This document shows, one piece after another, positions 34,771 through 44,300 of a stretch of 64,000 bases of DNA (position 1 is the stretch's first letter; every line of letters starts with the position of its first letter). A model generated the notes under the pieces. It ran no database searches. It had not been told where the DNA came from and saw only the letters and a list, made by a program, of their open reading frames with translations. This DNA comes from JBNFVY01 sp049943335 (lineage in GTDB: Bacteria > Pseudomonadota > Alphaproteobacteria > Rhodobacterales > Rhodobacteraceae), in the NCBI RefSeq assembly GCF_049943335.1, contig NZ_JBNFVY010000001.1:721630-785629 (forward strand), written 5' to 3'. Both the position numbers and the translations under genes were made by a program.

Positions 34771-35079
34771 ATTAATCCTTCGTGGGGTCGTCCCACGCGA
34801 ATGAGCGCCCGGTGCGGGCGCTGCAGGTTGGTCGCGGAATAGGTCTCCGAACCGCGCCACATGCGCTGTCCGTCATTCCGCCGGACCCCTCGCGTGAAAA
34901 TGGGAACCTCTGTGGGCATTGTCGCCCGATCATCGCCGCCGGGCGCGCTTCGGCGCGGCTGCTCACGCGGCAGCTCTGGGCGGTCGATGGGTGGCAAATG
35001 GGGTATCGCCGCCCATAAGTCAAGCAAAAGACGACGTCGGATAAACGCCGTTCTTTCAAGTGGCCTGGGAACAAGTGGG
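34771..35079 (-). other. Leader and promoter region of the DEAD-box helicase gene
   Basis: About 310 bases between carB and the helicase gene. Two perfect hairpins lie next to the helicase start: CGTGGG/CCCACG at 34781-34797 and AGCGCCC/GGGCGCT at 34804-34822. The first ends just before the AAGGA ribosome site. No gene is supported in the rest. Confidence 0.6.
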
Positions 35080-38000
35080 CTAGGACACGTCGCTCTGCAG
35101 GGCCATGACCTCTAATTCGCCTTCACTGCGCGATTTCATGGCCAGCGCTGCGGCATGGGCCGCGGCGGCCGTCGTGAAGTAGGGGATTTTGTCATAGAGC
35201 GCGACCGAGCGGATTTCACGGCTGTCTTCAACCGCTTGCGTGCCCTCGGTCGTGTTGAGAACCAGTGCGATGGCACCATCCTTGAGCATATCGACGATGT
35301 TCGGGCGGCCTTCGTAGACCTTGTTCACCACGGTGCTTTCAACGCCATTATCCGACAGGAACGCTCCGGTCCCCCGTGTGGTGATCAGCTTGAACCCCAG
35401 ATCGGCCAAGGTGCGCGCAGTATCAACCATCTTGGCCGTCTTGTCGTAGTCCTTGATCGACATAAAGACCTTGCCCTTGCTGGGCAAAACCGTCCCTGCA
35501 CCCAACTGGGCCTTCAGGAAGGCACGTTCAAAGGTCTTGTCCGCACCCATCACCTCGCCGGTAGAACGCATTTCCGGCCCCAATATCGTGTCGACACCGG
35601 GGAAACGGGCAAACGGCAGCACCGCTTCCTTGACCGCGAACGTGTCGATGTTCGGGTCGACCAGGTCAAATTCGGACAGCTTTTCGCCCGCCATGACCCG
35701 CGCCGCGATCGACGCGATCGGCGAGCGGACGGCCTTGGCCACAAAGGGCACGGTGCGCGAGGCGCGCGGGTTCACTTCGATCAAGTAGACCTCGTTATCC
35801 TTGACCGCGTATTGCACGTTCATCAATCCCACAACGTTCAGCGCCAGCGCCAGCGCACGGGTCTGTTCGCGCAGGGTGTCTATGATGTCGGCGTCCAGCG
35901 AATACGGCGGCAAAGAGCAGGCGCTGTCGCCTGAGTGCACGCCCGCCTCTTCGATGTGTTGCATGATGCCGGCCACATGAACGTCGGTTCCGTCGCTCAG
36001 GGCATCCACGTCGATTTCGATCGCACCAGACAGGTAACTGTCCAAAAGCACGGGGCTGTCGCCCGACACCACGACGGCATCGCGGATGTAGCGTTTCAAC
36101 CCGTCCATGTCGCGCACGATTTCCATTGCGCGGCCACCCAGCACGTAGGACGGCCGGATCACCAGCGGAAAGCCAATATCCGCCGCGATTTCAATGGCCT
36201 CGGCGTCTGAATGGGCGATGCCGTTCTTGGGCTGCTTGAGGTCCAGGCGATTGACCAGATCCTGGAACCGCTCGCGGTCTTCGGCCAGGTCGATCGCGTC
36301 GGGCGTGGTGCCCAGGATCGGGATGCCTTCCGCTTCAAGCGCATTGGCAAGTTTCAGCGGCGTTTGCCCGCCGAACTGCACGATCACGCCATGCAGCGTA
36401 CCGGCCTCTTGTTCAACGCGCAGGATTTCCATGACGTGTTCGAATGTCAGCGGTTCAAAATACAGCCGGTCCGAGGTGTCATAGTCTGTGCTGACAGTCT
36501 CGGGGTTGCAGTTGACCATGATCGTTTCATAGCCTTGTTCGGTCAGCGCGAAACAGGCGTGACAGCAACAATAGTCAAATTCGATCCCTTGCCCGATCCG
36601 GTTCGGCCCGCCGCCCAGAATGACCACCTTTTTGCGGTCGGACGGCCGCGCTTCGCATTCCACGTCGCCCATCGCGGGGGCCTCGTAGGTGGAATACATG
36701 TAAGGGGTCTGTGCTTCGAATTCGGCCGCACATGTGTCGATCCGCTTGAATACGGCATCGACGCCCAGATTGCGCCGCGCGCGGCGCACGTTCGCTTCGT
36801 CTCTGCCGGTCAGCTTGGCCAGCCGCGCATCGGTGAACCCCATCATCTTGAGCTTGCGCAGCCCGTCCTCGGACATCGGAAGGCCGTTCCTGCGCACAAC
36901 GTCTTCCATCTCGACGATCTCGCGGATACGGGCCAGGAACCAGGGGTCGTACTTGGTGGCGTCAAAGATTTCGTCATCGCTCAGCCCATGGCGCATTGCC
37001 TGCGCGATGGTCCGCATCCGGTCCGGGGTGGCCTTTGACAGCGCCTTGATCACGGCCGACTTTTCTGGCGCGCCTTCTATTTCCACCTCATCGAACCCGG
37101 TCAGCCCGGTTTCCATCGACGTCAGAGCCTTCTGCACGCTTTCGTGGAACGTGCGGCCGATCGACATCGCCTCGCCCACGGATTTCATCGCCGTTGTCAG
37201 CTCGGGCTTTGACCCGGGGAATTTTTCAAAGGCAAAGCGCGGGATCTTGGTGACGACATAATCGATGGTCGGCTCGAAGGACGCAGGTGTGACCTTGGTG
37301 ATGTCATTGTCCAGCTCGTCCAGCGTATAGCCGACGGCCAGTTTGGCCGCGATCTTGGCGATGGGAAACCCCGTGGCCTTCGACGCCAGCGCCGAGGACC
37401 GCGACACCCGTGGGTTCATCTCGATCACCACCATGCGCCCGTCCTCGGGGTTTACCGCCCACTGGACGTTCGACCCACCGGTTTCAACGCCGATCTCGCG
37501 CAGGACGTTGATGCTGTGGGTGCGCATCAACTGGTATTCCTTGTCCGTTAGCGTCAGGGCCGGGGCCACGGTGATACTGTCGCCCGTATGTACCCCCATA
37601 GGATCGACGTTTTCGATCGAACAGACGATGATCGCGTTGTCCGCCTTGTCGCGGACGACCTCCATTTCGAATTCTTTCCAGCCCAACAGGCTTTCGTCGA
37701 TCAGGATCTGGCTGACGGGCGACGCTTCGAGCCCGCTGCGGCAGTAAAATTCGTAATCGTCCCGATTGTATGCCACGCCCCCGCCTGTACCACCAAGCGT
37801 GAAAGCGGGCCGGATGATCGCAGGCAGGCCGATCTCGTCCAGTGCCGCCAGCGCCTCGGACACACCGGCTTGAATATCGAAACTACCGTCTTCCCGCTTG
37901 GGGCTGGACACGATGGTGGCCTTGGGGTTTTCGATTCCCAGGCGGTCCATGGCCTCGCGGAACAGTTTGCGGTCTTCGGCCATCTCGATGGCTTCGCGCT

Positions 38001-38355
38001 TGGCGCCGATCAGTTCGATCCCGTGTTCGTCCAGCACACCCATATCGGCCAGGGCCAGCGCCGTGTTCAGAGCGGTCTGCCCGCCCATGGTTGGCAGCAG
38101 TGCGTCGGGCTTTTCCTTTGCGATGATCTTGGCCACGATCTCGGGCGTGATCGGCTCGATATATGTCGCATCCGCCATGCCCGGGTCGGTCATGATGGTG
38201 GCCGGGTTCGAATTGACCAGGATGACGCGATACCCTTCTTCGCGCAGCGCCTTGCATGCTTGCGCGCCGGAATAGTCGAACTCGCAGGCCTGGCCGATGA
38301 TGATCGGGCCTGCCCCAATGATCATGATCGAAGAGATGTCTGTTCTTTTCGGCAT
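35080..38355 (-). CDS. carB: Carbamoyl-phosphate synthase large subunit
   Basis: A 1091-residue synthase making carbamoyl phosphate for pyrimidines and arginine. Two homologous ATP-grasp halves are visible: IIGAGPIIIGQACEFDYSG near residue 12 and ILGGGPNRIGQGIEFDYCC near 577. Each has its ATP-grasp core (PAIIRPAFTLGGTGGGVAYN and PLVIRPSYVLGGRAMEIV). The C-terminal MGS-like allosteric domain (about 950-1080) includes KLITTRGTGAFLSDNG. The small subunit carA is not next to it, as is common in this order. Confidence 0.97.
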   Translation of the reverse strand: MPKRTDISSIMIIGAGPIIIGQACEFDYSGAQACKALREEGYRVILVNSNPATIMTDPGMADATYIEPITPEIVAKIIAKEKPDALLPTMGGQTALNTALALADMGVLDEHGIELIGAKREAIEMAEDRKLFREAMDRLGIENPKATIVSSPKREDGSFDIQAGVSEALAALDEIGLPAIIRPAFTLGGTGGGVAYNRDDYEFYCRSGLEASPVSQILIDESLLGWKEFEMEVVRDKADNAIIVCSIENVDPMGVHTGDSITVAPALTLTDKEYQLMRTHSINVLREIGVETGGSNVQWAVNPEDGRMVVIEMNPRVSRSSALASKATGFPIAKIAAKLAVGYTLDELDNDITKVTPASFEPTIDYVVTKIPRFAFEKFPGSKPELTTAMKSVGEAMSIGRTFHESVQKALTSMETGLTGFDEVEIEGAPEKSAVIKALSKATPDRMRTIAQAMRHGLSDDEIFDATKYDPWFLARIREIVEMEDVVRRNGLPMSEDGLRKLKMMGFTDARLAKLTGRDEANVRRARRNLGVDAVFKRIDTCAAEFEAQTPYMYSTYEAPAMGDVECEARPSDRKKVVILGGGPNRIGQGIEFDYCCCHACFALTEQGYETIMVNCNPETVSTDYDTSDRLYFEPLTFEHVMEILRVEQEAGTLHGVIVQFGGQTPLKLANALEAEGIPILGTTPDAIDLAEDRERFQDLVNRLDLKQPKNGIAHSDAEAIEIAADIGFPLVIRPSYVLGGRAMEIVRDMDGLKRYIRDAVVVSGDSPVLLDSYLSGAIEIDVDALSDGTDVHVAGIMQHIEEAGVHSGDSACSLPPYSLDADIIDTLREQTRALALALNVVGLMNVQYAVKDNEVYLIEVNPRASRTVPFVAKAVRSPIASIAARVMAGEKLSEFDLVDPNIDTFAVKEAVLPFARFPGVDTILGPEMRSTGEVMGADKTFERAFLKAQLGAGTVLPSKGKVFMSIKDYDKTAKMVDTARTLADLGFKLITTRGTGAFLSDNGVESTVVNKVYEGRPNIVDMLKDGAIALVLNTTEGTQAVEDSREIRSVALYDKIPYFTTAAAAHAAALAMKSRSEGELEVMALQSDVS

Positions 38356-38545
38356 GCCAGCGAGTCCCCATGTTGCGCAAATTGTCCGGGTTTATAGACA
38401 TGCCGCGCCGGTGCGCAAGAGGGTCGGGGCAACTATTCCAAGCGCCGCCGCTTGCCCCCGCGTTCCACATTCTTTTTCTCAAAATTTTCCTGGCGAGCGC
38501 GAGGGGTAGCGCCCGTCGCCTAGACGCCGCCGATGGGCAGCGACA

Positions 38546-39778
38546 TCACTCGGCAGCCAGCTTTCGGTCCTGCTCGACTGTCTGCGTGTACATATAGTCG
38601 CGCGTCAACGGCACCGCGTCCTGGCGCCGGGTTAACTGGAATTGGAATACGACTTGCCGGTTGTGCCGGAACGTCAGCTCTGATGCCAGAAGGTAATACC
38701 GCCACATCCGGGTAAAGCGCGCGTCATAAATCGCCTCGGCCCTGTCGATATTGGCCATGAACCGATCATACCACCGCGCCAGAGTTTCTGCATAATGCAG
38801 CCGCCAGACTTCAATATCCGTCGCGATCAGGCCCTCTTTTTCGACGGCTTGCATGGTTTCGGACATGGCCGGGCAATAGCCACCGGGGAAAATGTACTTG
38901 TTTATCCAAGGCGAGGTGACCCCCGGTGGGGACGCACGCCCGATCGTGTGAATCAGGGCCACGCCGTCTTCTGCCAGCATATCATGGACGTTGCGGAAGT
39001 ATTGGCGATAGTGCGGCACGCCGACGTGCTCGAACATGCCGACCGAAACGATGCGGTCAAAGCGTTCCGTCAGGTTCCGGTAGTCGGTCAGGCGAAAGTC
39101 GACGCGATCATCCAGCCCGGCCTCTTTGGCGCGGCGCACGGCATAGGCGTGCTGTTCGCGCGACAATGTCACGCCAACCACTTCGGCGCCGTAGTCGCGC
39201 GCCAGTGTCAGGGCCATTCCGCCCCATCCGCAGCCGATATCCAGAACCCGCATACCCGGTTCGATCCGCAGCTTGCGCGCTATGTGTTGCTTTTTTGCGG
39301 CCTGCGCGTCTTCCAAGGTTAGATCCGGGCGCCTGAAGTAGGCGCAGGAATACTGGCGATCCTCGTCCAGAAAAAGATCATAGAGCTCTTCAGACAGGTC
39401 ATAGTGGTGGGCGACGTTTTGTTGCGCCTTTCCGACTGGATTGTACTGCGCCAGAAACCGCGCGCCGTGGTGAAGGGCCTGCAAAGGGCGTTGAAACCAA
39501 GGCGTGGGCGCATCGGCAATGCTCTTGATCACCAGGCTCAGAAAACCGCGCAGATCATCGCCTTCGATCGTAAAGTCGCCGTTCATGTACCCTTCTCCGA
39601 GGGTCATGTCGGGGGCCAGGACCATACCGCGCAGCATGGACGGATCATGCATGGTTACGCTGATCGCCTCGCCCTGACCATCGCCGTAGCGGCGCTTGCG
39701 CCCACCGGGCGGGGTTACATCAAGGCTGCCGTGCCGGATCAGTGTTCGGCACATTCGATCGAAAAGCTCTTCCCACAT
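38546..39778 (-). CDS. cfa: Cyclopropane-fatty-acyl-phospholipid synthase
   Basis: A 410-residue SAM-dependent enzyme that cyclopropanates unsaturated phospholipid acyl chains at the membrane. The SAM site is VLDIGCGWGGMALTLARDYG, with GVTLSREQHAYA and SVGMFEHVG downstream; NVAHHYDLSEELYDLFLD precedes it. ATG at 39778 is chosen because AGGGGG lies 5 bases upstream; ATG at 39796 also remains possible. It is divergent from aspS. Confidence 0.92.
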   Translation of the reverse strand: MWEELFDRMCRTLIRHGSLDVTPPGGRKRRYGDGQGEAISVTMHDPSMLRGMVLAPDMTLGEGYMNGDFTIEGDDLRGFLSLVIKSIADAPTPWFQRPLQALHHGARFLAQYNPVGKAQQNVAHHYDLSEELYDLFLDEDRQYSCAYFRRPDLTLEDAQAAKKQHIARKLRIEPGMRVLDIGCGWGGMALTLARDYGAEVVGVTLSREQHAYAVRRAKEAGLDDRVDFRLTDYRNLTERFDRIVSVGMFEHVGVPHYRQYFRNVHDMLAEDGVALIHTIGRASPPGVTSPWINKYIFPGGYCPAMSETMQAVEKEGLIATDIEVWRLHYAETLARWYDRFMANIDRAEAIYDARFTRMWRYYLLASELTFRHNRQVVFQFQLTRRQDAVPLTRDYMYTQTVEQDRKLAAE

Positions 39779-40016
39779 TTTCACCCCCTGTTTCATCCCC
39801 CTGTCCGGACCTATGCCGGTCAAAATGATGACCCCGTGTGCTCAGACCAAACTGCGCGTATGGCCACCCTTTTTTTGCCGACCCACACAGCGTGATGCTG
39901 TGGAAATACTAGCTTCGTTAAACTTTCTGGCAATCCCTTTGGGAAAATCTGGCGCTGGGCTGGCGCCGATTTGCCCGCCAAATGAGCAGCGAGGCTGGAT
40001 TTGTCCCCTGCCGGAC

Positions 40017-40045
40017 TTGACTCCGCGCGCCCAAACCGTTGTATC
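40017..40045 (+). promoter_or_regulatory. Candidate promoter of aspS
   Basis: TTGACT (40017-40022) and TGTATC (40040-40045) are separated by 17 bases and lie 37 bases before the aspS start. The rest of the cfa-aspS gap (39779-40081) shows no gene. Confidence 0.4.
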
Positions 40046-40081
40046 GGCGCCTGATCTGACACGCGCCCGAAGGGACAGACC

Positions 40082-41860
40082 ATGCACGCCTACCGCAGCC
40101 ATACCTGCGCCGAACTCAACGCCTCGAACGTGGGCGAGACTGTCCGCTTGTCTGGCTGGGTGCACCGCATCCGTGACCACGGCGGCGTACTGTTCATCGA
40201 TTTGCGTGACCACTACGGTATCACTCAGGTCTTGTGCGATCCCGACAGCCCGGTGTTTTCCGAGGTCGAAAAGGTTCGCAGCGAATGGTGCATTCGTATC
40301 GACGGCAACGTCAAAGCGCGCGATGAAAGCCTGATCAACGCCAAGATCCCGACTGGCGAAGTGGAAGTGTTCATCCGTGACATCGAAGTGTTGAGCCGCT
40401 CTGACGAACTGCCTCTGATCGTCTTCGGTGATCAGGAATATCCCGAGGAAACGCGCCTGCGCTATCGCTATCTTGATCTGCGGCGCGAGGCCATGCAAGA
40501 TAACATGAAGCTGCGCAGCGATGTTGTGGCCTCGATGCGCCGTCGGATGTGGGATCGCGGCTTTCGCGAATACCAGACGCCGATCATCACCGCGTCCAGC
40601 CCCGAAGGCGCCCGCGACTTCTTGGTGCCTTCGCGCCTGCATCCGGGCAAGTTCTATGCTCTGCCTCAGGCCCCGCAGCTGTTCAAGCAGCTGATCATGG
40701 TGTCGGGATATGACAAATATTTTCAGATCGCGCCGTGTTTCCGCGACGAAGACCCGCGTGCCGACCGCTCGCCGACCGACTTCTACCAGTTGGACCTGGA
40801 AATGTCTTTTGTTGAACAGCAGGACGTGTTCGACACGATCCAACCCGTGCTGGCCGGCATTTTCGAAGAGTTCGGCGGCGGGGCCAAGGTCGATCAGGAC
40901 TGGCCACAGATTTCCTACAAGGACGCGGCGCTTTGGTATGGCACGGACAAGCCCGACCTGCGCAACCCGATCAAGATGCAAGTCGTGTCCGAGCATTTCC
41001 GCGGTTCGGGCTTTGCGATCTTTGCCAAGCTTCTTGAACAAGAGGGGACCGAAATTCGTGCCATTCCCGCGCCCAAGGGTGGTAGCCGCAAGTTCTGCGA
41101 CCGGATGAACAAGTTCGCGCAGCAAGAAGGTTTGCCCGGCATGGGCTACATCTTCTGGCGCGACCAGGGCGAGGGCATGGAAGCTGCCGGCCCGCTGGCC
41201 AAGAACATCGGACCCGAGCGCACCGAGGCGATCCGCCAGCAACTGGGCCTGGGCGTGGGCGATGCGGCTTTCTTCCTCGGCGGCAAACCCGAGGCGTTTC
41301 AAACCGTTGCCGGCAAGGCCCGTACGGTTATCGGCGACGAATTGGGTCTGACCGAACAGAACCGGTTTGCTTTTGCTTGGATTGTCGATTTCCCGATCTA
41401 CGAGAAAGACGACGAAACCGGCGAGATCGACTTTGAACACAACCCGTTTTCCATGCCGCAAGGCGGGCTCGAGGCGCTGAACGGCGATCCTTTGGCCGTC
41501 AAGGGCTATCAGTACGACCTGGCATGCAACGGCTATGAACTGGTGTCGGGCGCCATCCGGAACCACCGCCCGGACATCATGCTGCGCGCTTTCGAGATCG
41601 CAGGTTATGGCGAGGATGAGGTCAAGAAGCGTTTCGGCGGGTTGTTCACCGCGTTTCAGTACGGCGCACCGCCGCACGGGGGTTGCGCAGCGGGTATCGA
41701 CCGTATCGTGATGCTTCTGGCGGACGAAGCAAATATCCGCGAAGTCATCATGTTCCCAATGAACCAGCGTGCTGAAGACCTGATGATGGATGCGCCGAGC
41801 GAGCCAACAAATGAGCAGTTGCGTGAACTGAGACTGCGCGTGTTGCCGCCCGAAGATTGA
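40082..41860 (+). CDS. aspS: Aspartate-tRNA ligase
   Basis: A 592-residue bacterial-type class II synthetase with an N-terminal OB anticodon domain (VRLSGWVHRIRDHGGVLFID), catalytic motif 2 (FRDEDPRADRSPTDFYQLD), the bacterial GAD insertion (about 290-430) and motif 3 (PHGGCAAGIDRIVMLL). Whether it is discriminating or also charges tRNA-Asn depends on gatCAB elsewhere in the genome. Start ATG 40082 follows a GAAGGGA site. Confidence 0.96.
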   Translation: MHAYRSHTCAELNASNVGETVRLSGWVHRIRDHGGVLFIDLRDHYGITQVLCDPDSPVFSEVEKVRSEWCIRIDGNVKARDESLINAKIPTGEVEVFIRDIEVLSRSDELPLIVFGDQEYPEETRLRYRYLDLRREAMQDNMKLRSDVVASMRRRMWDRGFREYQTPIITASSPEGARDFLVPSRLHPGKFYALPQAPQLFKQLIMVSGYDKYFQIAPCFRDEDPRADRSPTDFYQLDLEMSFVEQQDVFDTIQPVLAGIFEEFGGGAKVDQDWPQISYKDAALWYGTDKPDLRNPIKMQVVSEHFRGSGFAIFAKLLEQEGTEIRAIPAPKGGSRKFCDRMNKFAQQEGLPGMGYIFWRDQGEGMEAAGPLAKNIGPERTEAIRQQLGLGVGDAAFFLGGKPEAFQTVAGKARTVIGDELGLTEQNRFAFAWIVDFPIYEKDDETGEIDFEHNPFSMPQGGLEALNGDPLAVKGYQYDLACNGYELVSGAIRNHRPDIMLRAFEIAGYGEDEVKKRFGGLFTAFQYGAPPHGGCAAGIDRIVMLLADEANIREVIMFPMNQRAEDLMMDAPSEPTNEQLRELRLRVLPPED

Positions 41861-41899
41861 GGCCACCCGACTGGTCACCGCCCCCCTGCCGCCACATGT

Positions 41900-42483
41900 G
41901 GTGATGGGTGGGCGATAAACCCGTTCCACGCCGAAGGTCCGTTTACGGACCATCGGGGTATGAGGGTACGTACGCCGAGCCATCCTTTTGCCGATGCCGC
42001 GGCTTTGCGCGATCAGATCGTGACGCAGCGCATAGCACACGACCAGATGCACCGGGCGGTGCGCGCATGGCGGACGGGCATCTGGGCGGGACGATGACGC
42101 GGATGGCTCCTCCCACAAGGTCGTTCAAATTAGACTATCTCGTGTTTGCCTCGCGCCTTCAGCGCATTCGCGATGCCAGCGAAGAATTCACTCTGTTGAC
42201 CCGATGGGCATTTGAGGTTGGCTATTGGCGGTTCGAATGGGAATGCAGTGCGGCGAACCTGGCCTCGCGCCGGGCGGCCCAGCGGCTGTGGTTCAGCTGC
42301 GGAGGTGTTTTCCGCCAAGCCGCGCCCATCAAGGGACGCAATGGCGATATGTCGTGGTTCGCGGCGATTGATGGCGAATGACACCGGCCGCGTGCGGCTT
42401 GCGATACAGGGTTGGCGCCAAATGATTTCGCTGCGGATCACCCGCAACGGATAAGCATCAAGAGGCACGGCTCAGTGACCTGA
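41900..42483 (+). pseudogene. Degraded GNAT acetyltransferase
   Basis: Remnants of a RimJ/YjbS-like N-acetyltransferase in more than one frame. From about 42115, LDYLVFASRLQRIRDASEEF then AFEVGYWRFEWECSAANLAS, RRAAQRLWFSCGGVFRQ and IKGRNGDMSWFAAIDGE match the family in order. The expected next residue, Trp, is a TGA stop at 42379-42381. The same frame then continues with the family C-terminus (LAPNDFAADHPQRIS) to 42483. Upstream pieces (HPFADAAALRDQIVTQ) lie in a different frame. No intact start is seen, so it is almost certainly inactive. Confidence 0.72.
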
Positions 42484-42517
42484 TCGCGCCCGTTTTGGCC
42501 GCAAAGGATCTGGCGCT

Positions 42518-42994
42518 TCAGTCCGCCAGGTGATCTTCCTTTTTCTTTTCGATCAGGCGCAGTTCGTTTTCCTTTTTGGTTGTGAACTGGGTGCCATAGC
42601 CTTGGATTTCGCTTTCGTCGACAACATCCCTGGCACGCGAAAATACCTCGTCGTCTTCTTCGTCCATGTGGTGGACCTAATCATGCTTGAGCGTCTTGAA
42701 ACGCGTCATCCATCCGGGAGATGACATGTCCAATTCGTTCAATTATTGCGGGATTTCGTCGATTTCAGCGTGTCCTTGCACAGAATGACGCGCTGCGTCC
42801 TCACCCCAGGTCTTTGAAGCCAATTTGGAATAGAACGTTTGTTCTTCTGCCGCTGCGTGCGATTTGACGTGGCGGTAGCATTCGGTTCAGGCATCGCGGC
42901 GTTTCTGACTGTCGCCGGTGGTTTCGGCAATGGCGTCAAGCAGGGTCCGGTGGTGGACGTGGTCTCGCTTGATGGCTGAATAGATATCGGTCAT
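42518..42994 (-). pseudogene. Hemerythrin-domain protein gene with three in-frame stops
   Basis: One unbroken frame of 159 codons from ATG 42994 encodes a hemerythrin-like four-helix protein: MTDIYSAIKRDHVHHRTLLD, VKSHAAAEEQTFYSKL, then HDxVHHMDEEDDEVFSRARD where x is a stop. Iron-ligand motifs remain: H12, H46-x3-E50, H75, H104 and the HHMDE segment. The frame is interrupted only by TGA at codon 36, TAA at 84 and TAG at 106; there is no frameshift. This indicates relatively recent decay by point mutations, or sequence error. It faces the GNAT pseudogene. Confidence 0.78.
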
Positions 42995-43069
42995 TGCGCG
43001 TCTCCCCATGTGCTACAGGGCGAACGCGATCAAGCCTGCATGGTTCCGTTTTAACGCCTGAAAACACCT

Positions 43070-43099
43070 AAGGCCCCAGTCGGAAACAGGGGCCTTTTT
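43070..43099. terminator. Strong hairpin terminator, T tract on the plus side
   Basis: AAGGCCCC (43070-43077) pairs with GGGGCCTT (43089-43096) around an 11-base loop and is followed by five T residues on the plus strand. It lies 20 bases after the stop of the leftward pilin-like gene, so it may work in both directions. No rightward gene ends here except the dead GNAT copy. Confidence 0.7.
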
Positions 43100-43118
43100 C
43101 GTAGTCTTTAGGGAAAGA

Positions 43119-43298
43119 TCAGCTACTTGCGTAGGTTTCGATCCGATCGTTCGTGCGGGTCGCCAGATCGGTCGTCGCGCCGCCGGCCGAAGCCATGATT
43201 GCGACCGCGAGACCGACGAGCCCGGCCGTGAGAACAATCCAGTCAATAGTTACCGAACCTTCTTCTTCGCTGGCAAAGCGTTGAAACAATTTTTCCAA
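43119..43298 (-). CDS. Flp/pilin-like small membrane protein
   Basis: 59 residues from a TTG start that has GGAGGGA 6-7 bases upstream. EEEGSVTIDWIVLTAGLVGL with a Gly-Ser-Val-Thr-x-Asp core resembles the processing site and hydrophobic stalk of Flp-type or TadE-like pilins common in Rhodobacterales. A short polar tail (DLATRTNDRIETYASS) follows. No tad assembly genes are nearby. It could be a minor pilin or an orphan secreted peptide. It is downstream of a response-regulator gene on the same strand. Confidence 0.7.
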   Translation of the reverse strand: MEKLFQRFASEEEGSVTIDWIVLTAGLVGLAVAIMASAGGATTDLATRTNDRIETYASS

Positions 43299-43438
43299 AA
43301 CCGGTCCCTCCAACCAGGATACGCAGCGGCAGTTGCGGCGTCGTTGGAGGCAAGATGGCGGCCAATTGGGGCAGGAATTGGGAACAGGCGCGCCGAAACA
43401 TGGGTGGTTTCAGCGCAATTTGACGAGCATCGATCGCG

Positions 43439-44158
43439 TCAGATGGCTTGCCGCGCGCCCAGTCTATCCTGGACCAATCCGGCAATACGCGCGACGTCAG
43501 ACTGATAGGGTGTGCCGGTCATGCGGCGCGTGGCCAAAGAAGACGCCGCTTTTTCAAGGGGTTCGTCGCCGGCACTGCGTGCAACGCCGGCCAGAAACTG
43601 GGCCACATAGTCCAGCGTATTGTCATCTGAACCCGCTGTCAGGATGTCTGCGACATGGGCCAGATCATCCATCAGGGCCAGCGGGTCGGGGTGGACAATG
43701 TCATCTGACAATTGGCGCAGGCCCACAGGCTGCGCATCTTCCGGCATGACGGACAGAATCAAGCTCTGGAATTCTGCCAGCGACCCAATCGGTTTATCAA
43801 GGAACCGGTCAGCGCCTGCCTTGAGCGCTGCTGCTTCGCCGTCTGGATCACCTGACATGCCAATGATGCCTTGGGCGCGCGGGTGGGCATTTGCCAACTC
43901 GTTGATCAGGTCCGCGCCCGATCCGTCCGGCAGGCCCAGATCGATGATCACCGCGCTGGGTCGGTACACTTTCAGATGGCGGCGCGCAGCGGTCAACGAT
44001 GCTGCGCGGCGAATCCTTGCGCCCGATCGCAAGCAGAGCAGGCGCAGCGCTTCGCAGGCGAACCGACTGTCTTCGACGACCAGAACGGTCAGGCCCAACA
44101 GGGGACGTTCGGCTGTAGGGTGTTGCATCATCATGAACGGGTCTAGATCATCTGCCAT
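43439..44158 (-). CDS. Response regulator with receiver domain and helical C-terminus
   Basis: A 239-residue protein. The receiver domain (about 22-140) has acidic pocket E29/D30, phospho-acceptor D73 (VIIDLGLPDGSG), S102 and K122 (FLDKPIG). The remaining 100 residues are helical, with no DNA-binding or catalytic motif recognised. A histidine kinase is not adjacent. The output may be protein-protein interaction. A mechanistic link with the pilin-like gene on its left is possible but not shown. Confidence 0.82.
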   Translation of the reverse strand: MADDLDPFMMMQHPTAERPLLGLTVLVVEDSRFACEALRLLCLRSGARIRRAASLTAARRHLKVYRPSAVIIDLGLPDGSGADLINELANAHPRAQGIIGMSGDPDGEAAALKAGADRFLDKPIGSLAEFQSLILSVMPEDAQPVGLRQLSDDIVHPDPLALMDDLAHVADILTAGSDDNTLDYVAQFLAGVARSAGDEPLEKAASSLATRRMTGTPYQSDVARIAGLVQDRLGARQAI

Positions 44159-44300
44159 CGTCTTTCTCCGGCTGTGTGAGTCGGATTAAACAGGCGTTTT
44201 GGTGAATCCCACGTTAATGCCCACCAACCTGCGCCAATGCGTCGCTTGGCAGCGGTGGGCGGCTCTGGCATTACACGCGCCAAACGCAGGAGGAATGAAT

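Noticed and set aside
39842..42118. 758-codon open frame on the minus strand antisense to aspS
   Set aside because: The plus strand encodes a full aspartate-tRNA ligase with all motifs. The antisense translation is rich in His/Arg/Gln without domains, as expected for the mirror frame of a high-GC gene.
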